DNA of 64,000 nt, from contig CANQDU010000001.1 in NCBI GenBank assembly GCA_947593925.1, positions 1 through 64,000 of the forward strand, given 5' to 3'. This DNA is from an uncultured Clostridia bacterium. GTDB lineage: Bacteria > Bacillota > Clostridia > Oscillospirales > JAAYOS01. Each line of letters opens with the position of its first letter. Positions within the stretch are counted from its first letter, which is position 1. Below, one piece after another: positions 49,542 through 59,957 of the stretch. The notes beneath the pieces are model-generated. The model was not told the origin of the DNA. It did no database searches and saw nothing but the letters and a program-made list of their open reading frames with translations. Made by a program: the position numbers and the translations under genes.

Positions 49542-51111
49542 ATCTCCTCACGATCTCCCGCAGTCCGTATACCGCGAGAGGCAATAGGGCTATATAGATC
49601 GAATAGTGGTACCTGAATGCGACCTCGACGAGCATCTGAGCCGCCGTGAGACCTATGGCGAAAAGCGCCGCAAGCACGAGCGGACCGCGCTCGCGCTTCA
49701 CCGCGGCAAAGACCGCCCCCACCGCCGCGAACAATGCGCAAACGATGTAGAAGCCGTTGCAGAGCGCCGAGAGCAGCTCCGCGCGATAGAACACGCCGAC
49801 CCCGTAGGACACCACGGCGAAATCATCTCGGAGCAGGAAGTTTCTGAGCTTCGTTCCGAGGAGAGAGATGTAATCCACTTCGCCGGAGGCTATGAGCTCG
49901 CGGACGTCGTCCATCATGGCTCTCTGCACGTCCTCCGCCGTTGCGCCGGGTTTCGCGTCGTACTCCGCCAGCCGCGCGCTCACCTCGGCGCTCCATCTAC
50001 CGCCGCTCTCCTCGTTGAGGCCGACGGCGTAGCTGTAACCCACGCTCCGCGCCGCAGGTTCCCCGAGCGCCGCGTCCATCGCGGGACGCGCCGCCGACGT
50101 AACGCCTGTCAGCACCGCCGCCGTGAGGACGACCGCCGCCGCGCGCTCCGCCGCGCCCCGCAGAGAGTACGGCGTATCCAGTATAAACAGCGTCCCCGCA
50201 AGAGCTATCAGAGGTATCGTACCTATGGGGCGCGCGAGCTGGACGCACCCGAGCAGCAGTCCGGCTCCCATGGCGCAGGCGGCGGTCTTCAGCCGCCTTC
50301 CCTTCGCAAAGGCTCCGCCGCGCACCCTCACGCGAAGCCCGTCACAGAGCAGAAGCGCGCCGACAAGCAGCGCCGTGTAAAGCGGCTCGCTCAATACATA
50401 TATATTGTAGAGAGTCTGCGAAGGACACACCGTCCACAGCAACGCCGCCGCGAGCGCCGAAAGCTTGCAGGCATATCTTCTCACCAGCAGGTACAGGAGC
50501 GCCGCCGTTACGGCGGAGAGGCAGACGTTCAGCACCGCCGCCGTCATCGGGGAGGCGCCGAACACGCGGAAAAATATCGAGTAGAACGCGGCAGTCCCGA
50601 ATATGTGCGGAAAGAGCGCGACGTAACGGTGCAGGCTGATTTTTCCCGTCTCCGCCAAGTCGCGCGCGGTCGTAAAGAAGGTCGCGTAGTCCGCCCGCGG
50701 CTCGACGTGCCAGCGGAGCACCGCCGCGAGCTTTACCGCGAAGCATACCGCCGTCACGGCGAGGACAAGCACGCCGTCGCGCGCGCGTATGTCGCCCCGT
50801 CCGCGCCGCATAAACACGGCGGCCGCGAATACCGCGGCCGCGGCCAGGGCGAGGAATACAAGCGCCGCCGTAAGCGACTTTCCGTAATACCCCGGCATAA
50901 ACATGCTTTTCGAGTCCGGCAGCACCCACATGAACGGCACCGACCCGCAGACAGCCGCGGCGACTATATACATGACGCGCAGGAGCAGACGGCTCACCTT
51001 TCCCTGCCCTGCTCCGCCGTCCGCATCCGTGCGCTTATTCGCTCTTTGAAGATAAGACATAGCCATTACCCTTTTCACATTGAAAAAAGTTCTTGCGCAA
51101 ATTTGTATCAA
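49519..51111 (-). CDS. Polytopic membrane glycosyltransferase-like protein (GT39/ArnT-like)
   Basis: 530 aa multi-TM; RADYATFFTTARDLAETGKIS. Confidence 0.75.
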   Translation of the reverse strand: MIQICARTFFNVKRVMAMSYLQRANKRTDADGGAGQGKVSRLLLRVMYIVAAAVCGSVPFMWVLPDSKSMFMPGYYGKSLTAALVFLALAAAAVFAAAVFMRRGRGDIRARDGVLVLAVTAVCFAVKLAAVLRWHVEPRADYATFFTTARDLAETGKISLHRYVALFPHIFGTAAFYSIFFRVFGASPMTAAVLNVCLSAVTAALLYLLVRRYACKLSALAAALLWTVCPSQTLYNIYVLSEPLYTALLVGALLLCDGLRVRVRGGAFAKGRRLKTAACAMGAGLLLGCVQLARPIGTIPLIALAGTLFILDTPYSLRGAAERAAAVVLTAAVLTGVTSAARPAMDAALGEPAARSVGYSYAVGLNEESGGRWSAEVSARLAEYDAKPGATAEDVQRAMMDDVRELIASGEVDYISLLGTKLRNFLLRDDFAVVSYGVGVFYRAELLSALCNGFYIVCALFAAVGAVFAAVKRERGPLVLAALFAIGLTAAQMLVEVAFRYHYSIYIALLPLAVYGLREIVRRFERGQNG

Positions 51112-51207
51112 CGCTTATAATATCACATATGTTCCGCCGTTTCAAGAGTGATCGTCGTCTTCTGCGGCGGCGTCCGCGTCAAAACAAAACTTTTTTCCCG
51201 AAAAAGG

Positions 51208-51236
51208 TTGACAATCGCGGTTTCCGCCGCTATAAT
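51208..51236 (+). promoter_or_regulatory. rplU operon promoter TTGACA-17-TATAAT with ~80-nt leader
   Basis: ttgacaatcgcggtttccgccgctataat. Confidence 0.75.
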
Positions 51237-51321
51237 ATTATCTGCCGCATTGAGCGGGTTCGTAAGCGGCGTATGCCCGCCCGCAAGAGCGAGAATGAAA
51301 AGGAAGAAGGTTTTTACTCAA

Positions 51322-51633
51322 ATGGTAGCAATTTTCGAGACCGGCGGCAAGCAGTACAAGGTCACCGAGGGCGACGTTATATTCGTCGAGCGCCTCGAGG
51401 CCGCCGAGGGAGAGACCGTCAGCTTTGACACCGTCCTCGCGATAGTAGACGGAGGCGAGTCGAAGTTCGGCACGCCCACGGTCGAGGGCGCGAAGGTCAC
51501 GGCAAAGATCATCAAGAACGGCAAGTCGAAGAAGATACTTGTCTACAAGATGAAGGCGAAGAAGAACTATCGCCGCCGTCACGGTCACCGTCAGCCGTAC
51601 ACCCGTCTCCAGATAGAGACCATCACCGCGTAA
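51322..51633 (+). CDS. rplU: 50S ribosomal protein L21
   Basis: [47 protein letters not shown]. Confidence 0.97.
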   Translation: MVAIFETGGKQYKVTEGDVIFVERLEAAEGETVSFDTVLAIVDGGESKFGTPTVEGAKVTAKIIKNGKSKKILVYKMKAKKNYRRRHGHRQPYTRLQIETITA

Positions 51634-51945
51634 GTGACCCGCATCACTCTCACCCGCCGCTCGGGACGCATCGTCCGCGTAGAGGCGGAGGGTCACAGCG
51701 GCTATGCCGACGCCGGCGAGGACATCGTCTGCGCGGCGGTGACGGCGTCGTTCCGCCTGATGTGCGCGCAGCTTGAGGCCGGCGGCATCGGCGTGAAGGT
51801 CACAACAGACGACCGCCGCGCTTTCCTCTCTCTTGAGGCGGAGGCGGCGGGACACATCTTCGCGGGCTTCGAGGCGTTCGCGCGCGAGCTCTGCGAGGAA
51901 TATCCGAAAAACATATCTGTAACGGAGGTAGAGCAAAATGCTTAG
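51634..51945 (+). CDS. prp: Ribosomal-processing cysteine protease Prp
   Basis: [19 protein letters not shown]; between rplU and rpmA; GTG start. Confidence 0.93.
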   Translation: MTRITLTRRSGRIVRVEAEGHSGYADAGEDIVCAAVTASFRLMCAQLEAGGIGVKVTTDDRRAFLSLEAEAAGHIFAGFEAFARELCEEYPKNISVTEVEQNA

Positions 51946-52225
51946 AATAGGGCTTCAGTTCTTCGCTCACAAGAAGGGCGTCGGCTCCACCCGCAACGGC
52001 CGCGACAGCGAGTCGAAGCGTCTCGGAGCAAAGCGTGCGGACGGTCAGTTCGTCCTCGCGGGCAACATCCTCGTGCGTCAGCGCGGCACCAAGATCCATC
52101 CCGGCACGAACGTCGGCAAGGGCGGCGACGATACTCTCTTCGCGCTCGTTGACGGCAAGGTGCGTTTCGAGCGTCTCGGCCGCGACCGCAAGCAGGTCTC
52201 GGTCTACGAGGTAGAGGCTCAGTAA
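51938..52225 (+). CDS. rpmA: 50S ribosomal protein L27 with cleavable N-terminal extension
   Basis: [30 protein letters not shown]. Confidence 0.97.
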   Translation: MLRIGLQFFAHKKGVGSTRNGRDSESKRLGAKRADGQFVLAGNILVRQRGTKIHPGTNVGKGGDDTLFALVDGKVRFERLGRDRKQVSVYEVEAQ

Positions 52226-52344
52226 GCGGCAAAAGTCCGGTACGGGCTTTTATGCAAGGCCGCGCGCCGCGCGTTCGGTTTTTCCGCAGTACCGGCCGCA
52301 GGGAAAACGGGCGCATCTCGGGGCACAGCGCGGCGGATCGTTTC

Positions 52345-52385
52345 GACAGGCTCAACAGGCGGCAGTTCTGCCGCCTGTTTTTCCG
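52345..52385 (+). terminator. Hairpin with T-tract between rpmA and obg
   Basis: aacaggcggcagttctgccgcctgttttt. Confidence 0.7.
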
Positions 52386-52430
52386 TAAAGCGGGCATTAT
52401 AGAAAATGTAAGTCTGCTCGGAGGTATACA

Positions 52431-53705
52431 ATGTTTATTGACACGGCAAAAATTTCGATACGCGGAGGCGACGGCGGCAACGGCGCCGTGAGCTTCCACC
52501 GCGAGAAGTACGTCGCGGCCGGCGGGCCGGACGGCGGCGACGGCGGCGACGGCGGCAGCGTCGTCCTCCGCGTCGATGACCATATGGCGACGCTCATGGA
52601 CTTCCGCTATCAGCGCAAGTACGCCGCCCCGAACGGCGAGAACGGACAGGGCAAGCGGTGCAGCGGACGGCGCGGCGAGGATCTCGTCATTCGCGTGCCG
52701 CGCGGCACCGTCGTCCGGGACGCGGAGAGCGGCGCCGTCATGCACGACATGTCGGACGGCGCGGACTACGTCGCGGCGCGCGGCGGGCGCGGCGGCTGGG
52801 GCAACCGCCACTTCGCCACCCCCACGCGCCAGACTCCGCGCTTTGCGAAGAACGGCCTCAAGGGCGAGGCGCGCGAGATCCTGCTCGAGCTGAAGCTCAT
52901 AGCGGACGTCGGCCTCGTCGGCTTTCCTAACGTCGGCAAGAGCACCCTGCTCTCGGTCGTCTCCGCCGCGCGCCCGAAGATAGCAAACTACCACTTCACC
53001 ACGCTCCAGCCGAACCTCGGCGTCGTGCGCGTGGACGAGACGACGAGCTTCGTCCTTGCCGACATCCCCGGAATAATCGAGGGCGCGGCGGAGGGCGCGG
53101 GTCTCGGCCACGGCTTTCTCCGCCACATCGACCGCTGCCGCCTGCTCGTCCACCTTGTAGACATATCCGGCAGCGAGTTCCGCGACCCCGTCGAGGACTT
53201 CGAGACGATAAACTCGGAGCTTGCCGGGTGGAGCGAAGCCCTCGCCTCCCGCCCGCAGATAGTCGCGGCGAACAAGTGCGACCTTGCGGACGAGACAAAC
53301 GAGGCGGCGGCGAAGTTCCGCGCCTACGCGGCGGAGCACGGCCTCGAGGTCTATGAGATCTCCGCCGCCACCGGCATGGGCGTACAGGCGCTCATATATG
53401 CGATAGCGCGCCGCCTCGCCGGCCTGCCGCCCGTGGAGTACTACGAGCCGGAGTACGTCGAGCCCGACTTTGAGCCCGGCCGCCCGGAGGACGTCACCGT
53501 CCGCCACGAGGACGGCGTGTACATCCTCGAGGGCGACTGGATAGACCGCATCGGCGGCAGCGTCAACTTCGACGACTACGAGAGCCGCATGTGGTTTGAA
53601 CGCATGCTCCGCACGAGTGGGATGTTCGCGCGCCTCGAGGAGATGGGGATACAGGAGGGCGACACCGTCTGTATCGGGGACTTGGAATTTGAGTATCTTT
53701 TCTAA
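52431..53705 (+). CDS. obgE: GTPase Obg/CgtA
   Basis: MFIDTAKISIRGGDGGNGAVSFHREKYVAAGGPDGGDGGDGGSV; GFPNVGKSTLLS; C-terminal OCT. Confidence 0.97.
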   Translation: MFIDTAKISIRGGDGGNGAVSFHREKYVAAGGPDGGDGGDGGSVVLRVDDHMATLMDFRYQRKYAAPNGENGQGKRCSGRRGEDLVIRVPRGTVVRDAESGAVMHDMSDGADYVAARGGRGGWGNRHFATPTRQTPRFAKNGLKGEAREILLELKLIADVGLVGFPNVGKSTLLSVVSAARPKIANYHFTTLQPNLGVVRVDETTSFVLADIPGIIEGAAEGAGLGHGFLRHIDRCRLLVHLVDISGSEFRDPVEDFETINSELAGWSEALASRPQIVAANKCDLADETNEAAAKFRAYAAEHGLEVYEISAATGMGVQALIYAIARRLAGLPPVEYYEPEYVEPDFEPGRPEDVTVRHEDGVYILEGDWIDRIGGSVNFDDYESRMWFERMLRTSGMFARLEEMGIQEGDTVCIGDLEFEYLF

Positions 53706-53960
53706 ACGGGCAGGGCCCGTTTAGAAAAGTCGCGGGAAATCGCGGCAGGCAGACAAAGTCTGCCTGCCTTACCAATTTCCCGCGAAAGGTTCACTTGGAA
53801 TTGCGCAGGCGCAATTTCAAGTGAAGCTGTCGGACAGGGCAAAGCCCTGCCGACAGCGAACGCTCCGCGCAAAGAGTTTTTTCCGCCGTACACGCCGCCG
53901 GAAAAAACAAATTTAACTCTATTTCGCGCCGTTGGCGCGAAACTCTGCGAGGCTTTAGTT
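53695..53960 (-). repeat. Dispersed hairpin-array repeat, copy 3
   Basis: Reverse complement aaagcctcgcagagtttcgcgcc..; ttttttccggcggcgtgtacggcggaaaaaa; gctgtcggcagggctttgccctgtccgacagc; terminal palindrome includes obgE stop. Confidence 0.85.
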
Positions 53961-53961
53961 C

Positions 53962-54861
53962 TCAGATAAAGTATCGCTCTACCGTCTTTTTCGTGCAGCC
54001 TTGCGGGCTGTAGCGCCAGTAGTCGATGTGTCCGCCGGTGATGAAATATTCCATCGGCGGCGGAGACGCCTCGAAGCGCTCGATGACGAGCAGCTTCACC
54101 TTCATCCGCTCCGGGTTTATCGACTTTATGTATACCGAGACGCCGTCGCCCTCGGAAAGTCCCTCCCGCCGCTCGGTGAGGCCGGAGAGGTTCGGGGTGA
54201 GCTCGATAAACGTCCCGTATTCCTCCACTCCCCGCACCACGCCCGCGACCGTCTCGCCGACGGCGAAGCGCGCGGCGTTCTGCTCCCATGTTCCGAGCAA
54301 TTCTCTGTGGGTGAGGCTCACCCGCCGCCGCTCGCGGTCTATGCCGAGCACGGCGGCATAGCCGTCCTGACCCACCCCGAACCGGTCGGACGGGTGCGAG
54401 ATGCGGCTTATCGAGATATTCTCTATGCCGATAAGGCTCGCCGTGCCGCACCCGATGTCCACGAACGCCCCGAACGGTTCGAGGTGCGTCACCCGGAACG
54501 GCAGCACGTCCCCCGGCGACAGCGCCATCAGCGCGTCGGACGCTTCCTCCTGCGCCTCGCGGCGGCTGAGCACTATCTCACCGCCGCGCTCCGACGGCTT
54601 GAAGCAGACGTACCGCCCCACGAGCGAGATTATCGCTATGTCCCGCACGTCCGGCCCCATCGCGGCCTCGGCGCGCGGTATCACTCCGACCCGCCCGCCG
54701 AGGTCAACGTACAGGTTCCGCTCCGCGTCACAGCGGACTGCGCGCGCCTCGAGTATCCTTCCGAGCGCCGCGGCGCGGCGCAGTCCCTCCTCCGAACCTA
54801 TGAACCCGCGGTTCTCCTCCGAGCCCGCGCGATAGCCCTCCGGCAGATATTTTTCCCGCAT
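53962..54861 (-). CDS. S1 RNA-binding domain protein
   Basis: PFRVTHLEPFGAFVDIGCGTASLIGIENIS; two to three S1-like repeats. Confidence 0.85.
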   Translation of the reverse strand: MREKYLPEGYRAGSEENRGFIGSEEGLRRAAALGRILEARAVRCDAERNLYVDLGGRVGVIPRAEAAMGPDVRDIAIISLVGRYVCFKPSERGGEIVLSRREAQEEASDALMALSPGDVLPFRVTHLEPFGAFVDIGCGTASLIGIENISISRISHPSDRFGVGQDGYAAVLGIDRERRRVSLTHRELLGTWEQNAARFAVGETVAGVVRGVEEYGTFIELTPNLSGLTERREGLSEGDGVSVYIKSINPERMKVKLLVIERFEASPPPMEYFITGGHIDYWRYSPQGCTKKTVERYFI

Positions 54862-54948
54862 ATTTCCCGTCCCTTCCGCAGCTTTGCTTTTCTACAAGCC
54901 AATATATTGCGGGACACGTGAAAAAATGCCTGTCCGCCGAAGAGCCGT

Positions 54949-55362
54949 CTAGCTCACGCGGATGTGCCCCGCGTGGCTGTTTGAGAAGATGGAAACGGTC
55001 TTCTCGACGTCGCGCCCGTCCACGAGCGCGCGGATGAGCACCTCATGCGACACCGGAACGTCCTCGTCCGCGCCCGCGAACGCCGCCGAAAGCCCGCTTG
55101 TCTCGCCCGCCGGCCTCGTGTAGAGAAAGCCGCCGAACTTGCCCATGTTCGCTCCGGCAAGCGAGCCCCAGTTCTCGCCGATATTATTTGAGAATATCGA
55201 GTTGTACGGGTTTATCAGCACGCCGATGTCGTCCGAACGGTACGGCTTGTGCGTCGGCGTGACGTCGAAGCGGGAGAACCGCACCCCGTTTTCGTGCAGT
55301 CTCCTTCGGATGAAGTCCGCCTCGTCGGGAGTATCGACCACCGCCGTTATGAATTTGTCCAC
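54949..55362 (-). CDS. Small conserved hypothetical protein (GTG start)
   Basis: VDKFITAVVDTPDEADFIRRRLHENG; ggaggggatact RBS; longer ORF N-terminus judged spurious. Confidence 0.6.
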   Translation of the reverse strand: MDKFITAVVDTPDEADFIRRRLHENGVRFSRFDVTPTHKPYRSDDIGVLINPYNSIFSNNIGENWGSLAGANMGKFGGFLYTRPAGETSGLSAAFAGADEDVPVSHEVLIRALVDGRDVEKTVSIFSNSHAGHIRVS

Positions 55363-55438
55363 AGTATCCCCTCCAAATAAATTTCGAGGGTATTTTGTCC
55401 GGCTCCGCGCCGGTTTATTTGCAAAAGAGGGATAGAAT

Positions 55439-55648
55439 ATGGATATACGCCCGGGCGACACGCTCGTCCTGAAGAAGCCGCACCCGTGCGGCGCTTTCGA
55501 GTGGGAGGTCACGCGCGTCGGCGCTGACTTCCGGCTCCGCTGCCTCGGCTGCGGGCGGGAGGTCATGCGCCCGCGCCGCGACGTCGAGCGCGGAGTGCGC
55601 CGCGTACTTCGCGGCGGCGCGGAGGTCTTTCCCGCGCGGAACGCCTGA
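55439..55648 (+). CDS. DUF951 family protein
   Basis: MDIRPGDTLVLKKPHPCGAFEWEVTRVGADFRLRCLGCGREVMRPR. Confidence 0.88.
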   Translation: MDIRPGDTLVLKKPHPCGAFEWEVTRVGADFRLRCLGCGREVMRPRRDVERGVRRVLRGGAEVFPARNA

Positions 55649-55692
55649 CCCCGCAAATCTGCCCCAAACCGCCGAAAAGCACGGCAAAAGGC

Positions 55693-55721
55693 TTGACAAG
55701 CCGCCCATGAGGTGCTACAAT
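55693..55721 (+). promoter_or_regulatory. pheST promoter TTGACA-17-TACAAT
   Basis: Motif reading. Confidence 0.7.
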
Positions 55722-55727
55722 CTGTAA

Positions 55728-55976
55728 ATAGCAAAAGACCGTGACCGGGAGAGTAACGGCGGAGCGCGCCAAGAGAGGCGGGGTCGTGGGCTGAAAGCCC
55801 CGCCGCGAAGCGAAGCCGCGAAGTTCACCCGCGAGTCGCGCGGCTGAAAGCCATGCCTGTAGGCCGCGACGTGGGCGCACGTTACAGCGCGGACGAGGGC
55901 GCGGAATACTCCCGCGCCGAAGTTGGGTGGTACCGCGAAGTCTGCCTTCGCCCCAATGCGGGCGGAGGCTTTTTAT
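55728..55976 (+). ncRNA. T-box leader (Phe)
   Basis: T-box sequence gttgggtggtaccgcg (55922-55937), terminator gccttcgccccaatgcgggcggaggcttttt, gaagTTCacc specifier candidate, upstream of pheS. Confidence 0.92.
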
Positions 55977-56075
55977 ATGCTTTCGCACCGTGACAGAACG
56001 CTCGCCGGCCGCGTCCCCGCGGAGGACGAAGCCGGCGGAAAGTCGAATGTGCATTACATCACAGGAGGTCATATT

Positions 56076-57095
56076 ATGCAGGAAAAACTTGAGTTTCTGC
56101 GCCGCGAAGCGCTCGAAGCGCTCGAGGCGGCGAAGAGTTCCGAGAAGCTGGAGGAGCTGCGGGTACGCTTTCTCGGCCGCAAGGGCGAGCTGACGGCGAT
56201 ACTGAAGCAGATGGGCTCCCTCAGCGCCGAGGAGCGCCCGAAGATGGGCGCGCTCGCAAACGACGTGCGCGGCTTCATCGAAAAGGAGCTCGAAGTTCGC
56301 GGCAAGGCGCTCGCGGAGGAAGCTCTTGCGCTCAAGCTCGAAAGCGAGCAGGTGGACGTAACTCTCCCCGGCTCGCACCGCGAGCTCGGGCACAAGCATC
56401 CGATGACGTCGCTTCTTGACGAGGTGAAGGAGATATTCATCGGCATGGGCTTCGAGATAATCGACGGCCCGGAGGTCGAGACGACCTTCTACAACTTCAC
56501 CGCGCTCAACACTCCGGAGAACCACCCGTCCCGCGAGCCGCAGGACACCTTCTACTTCTCCCCCGACGTCCTGCTCCGCACGCAGACCTCGGCGATGCAG
56601 GCGCGGTATATGGAGGCGCACAAGCCGCCCTTCCGCATCATCGCCCCCGGCCGCACCTACCGCAAGGACGAGGTGGACGCCACCCACAGTCCGATGTTTC
56701 ACCAGATAGAGGGTCTTGTCGTTGACAAGGGGATAAAGTTCACCGACCTCAAGGGCACGCTCGACATGCTCTTTAAGAAGATATACGGCGAGGATACGCG
56801 CATCCGCTTCCGCCCGCACCACTTCCCGTTCACCGAGCCCTCCGCCGAGATGGACCTCCAGTGCTTCAACTGCCACGGCGAAGGCTGCCGGATGTGCCAC
56901 GGCGAGGGCTGGATAGAAATGCTCGGCTGCGGAATGGTCCACCCGAACGTGCTTCGCATCTGCGGCATCGACCCGGACGAATACTCCGGCTTCGCGTTCG
57001 GTCTCGGCACCGACCGCATGGCCATGTGGCGCTACGGCGTGAGCGACATGCGCCTGTTCTTCGACAACGACATGCGTTTCCTCACGCAGTTTTAA
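56076..57095 (+). CDS. pheS: Phenylalanyl-tRNA synthetase alpha subunit
   Basis: GSHRELGHKHPMTSLLDEVKEIFIGMGFEIIDGPEVE; GFAFGLGTDRMAMWRYGV. Confidence 0.97.
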   Translation: MQEKLEFLRREALEALEAAKSSEKLEELRVRFLGRKGELTAILKQMGSLSAEERPKMGALANDVRGFIEKELEVRGKALAEEALALKLESEQVDVTLPGSHRELGHKHPMTSLLDEVKEIFIGMGFEIIDGPEVETTFYNFTALNTPENHPSREPQDTFYFSPDVLLRTQTSAMQARYMEAHKPPFRIIAPGRTYRKDEVDATHSPMFHQIEGLVVDKGIKFTDLKGTLDMLFKKIYGEDTRIRFRPHHFPFTEPSAEMDLQCFNCHGEGCRMCHGEGWIEMLGCGMVHPNVLRICGIDPDEYSGFAFGLGTDRMAMWRYGVSDMRLFFDNDMRFLTQF

Positions 57096-57110
57096 GGGAG
57101 GCAAAACGGT

Positions 57111-59531
57111 ATGAATCTTTCAAGAAAATGGCTCCGCGAGTTCGTTGACGTATCGGACATCAGCGACCGCGAATTTTACCATCGCATGACCATGACCGGC
57201 TCGAAAATAGAGACCGTCACCGACTGCGGCGAAGCGACGACGCACGTCGTCGTCGGCCTCGTGAAGTCCGTCGAGAAGCACCCGAATGCCGACAAGCTCG
57301 TCGTCTGCCATATCGACGTGGGAGACGGCGAGGATCTCGTGATATGCACCGGCGCCTCCAACGTCACCCCCGGCTGTGTCGTTCCAGTAGCGCTCTGCGG
57401 AGCGGATCTTCCGAACACCACCCACCCGCACATCGAAAAGACCATCATGCGCGGCGTCGAGTCGAACGGAATGCTCTGCTCGATGGGCGAGCTCGGGCTC
57501 GACCTGCGCGACCTTCCCGCGGGCGACCCGGACGGGATACTCCTTCTGAACGACCCCGGCATGGACGTCCTTCCCGAGGACTACAAGCTCGGCGACGACA
57601 TCCGCCCGATACTCGGCCTTGACGACCACATCGTCGAGTTCGAGATAACCCCGAACCGTCCCGACTGCCTGTCGGTGATAGGTCTCGCGCGCGAGGCCGC
57701 CGCGACCTTCAACCGTCCGCTCACGCTCCACACGCCCGTGGTAAAGGGCGGCGCGGGGCATATAAGCGACATGCTCTCGGTCGAGGTGCGCGAGCCGGAG
57801 CTCTGCCCGCGCTACACCGCCCGCGTCGTGAAAAACGTGAAGATCGGCCCCAGCCCGAAGTGGATGCGCGAGCGGCTCCGCGCCGCCGGCGTCCGCCCGA
57901 TAAGCAACATCGTCGATATCACGAACTACGTCATGATCGAGTACGGCCAGCCGATGCACGCCTTCGACTACGCCTGTCTCGACGGCGGAAAGATAGTCGT
58001 CCGCCGCGCAAACCCCGGCGAGACGATGGCCACCCTCGACTCGAAGGAGCGCGCCCTCACGCCGGACATGCTCGTCATAGCGGACGAGCATAAGGCGAGC
58101 GCCGTCGCGGGCGTCATGGGCGGCGCGATAAGCGAGATAACCGACAAGACGACCACCATCGTCTTTGAGAGCGCGAACTTCGACGGCGCGTCGGTGCGCC
58201 GCACGGCCGTCGCGCTCGGCATGCGCACCGACTCCTCCTCCCGCTTCGAGAAGGGGCTCGACCCGGAAAATACTATACCCGCAGTCGACCGCGCGTGCGA
58301 GCTTGTCGAGTTGCTAGGCTGCGGCGAGGTCGCGGACGGCTATATCGACATCAACAACACCCACTACGTCGAAAAGACCGTCCCGCTCGAGTGGGAGCGG
58401 ATAAACGCCCTGCTCGGCTGCGATCTCTCCGAGGACTACATGGCGGAGGCGCTTCGCCGCCTGCACTTCAAGGTGGAGCGCAGATGGGGCAAGTATATCG
58501 TCCACGTCCCGTCCTACCGCATGGACGTCAGCATGATGGCTGACCTCGCGGAGGAGGTCGCCCGCATGTACGGCTACGACGAGCTTGACACCACACTCGC
58601 GATGGGCGCCGCCACCCTCGGCGGCTACACTCCGCGCCAGACGGCGGAGAACCGCGCCGGCGTCCTCGCCCGCGCGCTCGGCTACACCGAGGTGCTGACC
58701 TACTCCTTCACCTCTCCGAGCTTTGCCGACCGTCTGCACCTGCCGGAGGACTCCCCTCTCCGCAACACCATGAAGATACTCAACCCCCTCGGCGAGGACC
58801 GCTCGGTGATGAGAACGACCACCCTCGGCTCGATGCTCGAGGTCGCGGCGAAGAACTGCGCCTCCCGCGTGCCGGAGGCTCGCCTCTACGAGCTTGCGAA
58901 GGTCTATCTTCCGAAGGGCGACGGCTCCTGCTCCGAGCCGAAACGCCTCACCCTTGCGGCCTACGGCGGGGAGTACGATTTCTTCACGCTCAAGGGAGAC
59001 ATCGAAGCTCTGCTTTCCGGCCTGCACGTCGCCGGCCTCGACTGGACCGCTTTGCATGACGACGCGACCTTCCACCCCGGACGCGCCGCCGTCATACGCG
59101 CGGACGGCGTCCTCGTCGGCAAGGCGGGGCAGATACACCCGACCGTCGCCGAGGGCTACGGCATCGACGCCGACCTGTATATCGCCGAGCTCGACTTTGA
59201 GGCGATATGCGCGCTCGACGCGGGCGACCCGACCTTCAAGCCGCTCCCCCGCTTCCCGTCCACCACGCGCGACATGGCCGTCGTCTGCCGTGACGAGATA
59301 CCGGCGGGCGACCTCCTCCGCACCGTGCGGAACGCCGCGGGCGAGCTGCTTGTGTCCGCGAATGTCTTTGACGTCTACCGCGGCGAGCACATTCTCAGCG
59401 GCTTCAAGAGCATAGCCATTTCGCTCGAGTTCCGCGCGGACGACCGCACCCTCACCGACGCCGAGGTGGACGAATGCTTCGGCGCGGCGCTCAAGGCTCT
59501 CGCAGACGAGTACGGCGCGTCGCTTCGCTGA
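57111..59531 (+). CDS. pheT: Phenylalanyl-tRNA synthetase beta subunit
   Basis: MNLSRKWLREFVDVSDIS; ITPNRPDCLSVIGLAREAAA. Confidence 0.97.
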   Translation: MNLSRKWLREFVDVSDISDREFYHRMTMTGSKIETVTDCGEATTHVVVGLVKSVEKHPNADKLVVCHIDVGDGEDLVICTGASNVTPGCVVPVALCGADLPNTTHPHIEKTIMRGVESNGMLCSMGELGLDLRDLPAGDPDGILLLNDPGMDVLPEDYKLGDDIRPILGLDDHIVEFEITPNRPDCLSVIGLAREAAATFNRPLTLHTPVVKGGAGHISDMLSVEVREPELCPRYTARVVKNVKIGPSPKWMRERLRAAGVRPISNIVDITNYVMIEYGQPMHAFDYACLDGGKIVVRRANPGETMATLDSKERALTPDMLVIADEHKASAVAGVMGGAISEITDKTTTIVFESANFDGASVRRTAVALGMRTDSSSRFEKGLDPENTIPAVDRACELVELLGCGEVADGYIDINNTHYVEKTVPLEWERINALLGCDLSEDYMAEALRRLHFKVERRWGKYIVHVPSYRMDVSMMADLAEEVARMYGYDELDTTLAMGAATLGGYTPRQTAENRAGVLARALGYTEVLTYSFTSPSFADRLHLPEDSPLRNTMKILNPLGEDRSVMRTTTLGSMLEVAAKNCASRVPEARLYELAKVYLPKGDGSCSEPKRLTLAAYGGEYDFFTLKGDIEALLSGLHVAGLDWTALHDDATFHPGRAAVIRADGVLVGKAGQIHPTVAEGYGIDADLYIAELDFEAICALDAGDPTFKPLPRFPSTTRDMAVVCRDEIPAGDLLRTVRNAAGELLVSANVFDVYRGEHILSGFKSIAISLEFRADDRTLTDAEVDECFGAALKALADEYGASLR

Positions 59532-59594
59532 CGCTCCGCTCTTTTGACCGATTGCGCTGAAATATTACAATCAGATTAAATTTCAACGCTTCTA

Positions 59595-59623
59595 TTTACA
59601 ACAGGCCGGAAAAGCGCTAAAAT
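59595..59623 (+). promoter_or_regulatory. ireB promoter TTTACA-17-TAAAAT
   Basis: Motif reading. Confidence 0.55.
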
Positions 59624-59666
59624 ACAAGCATAGAACAGTTTTTCGATTTTTCAAGGAGGCGGCTGT

Positions 59667-59927
59667 ATGGACGCGACGCGCAAATTCTCACCCATTGACG
59701 ACGAGCACCGTATTCCCATGCGCGAGGCGCTGCGCGCCGTATACAGCTCCCTTCAGGAGAAGGGCTACGATCCCTTAAACCAGATAGTCGGCTACCTGCT
59801 GAGCGAGGATCCCACCTACATCACAAATCACAAGAACGCGCGGAGCCTCATCCGCCGCCTCGACCGTGACGAGCTGATGCAGGAGCTCGTGCGGAGCTAC
59901 CTCGGCATCGAGGACGGGGAGAAGTGA
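59667..59927 (+). CDS. ireB: IreB family regulatory phosphoprotein
   Basis: [49 protein letters not shown]. Confidence 0.95.
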   Translation: MDATRKFSPIDDEHRIPMREALRAVYSSLQEKGYDPLNQIVGYLLSEDPTYITNHKNARSLIRRLDRDELMQELVRSYLGIEDGEK

Positions 59928-59957
59928 TCCCCTCCGCAAAACTATACCGTGAACGCG

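Noticed and set aside
55363-55734. N-terminal extension of minus ORF 54949..55734
   Set aside because: Opposes the DUF951 gene; GTG at 55360-55362 has a strong RBS.
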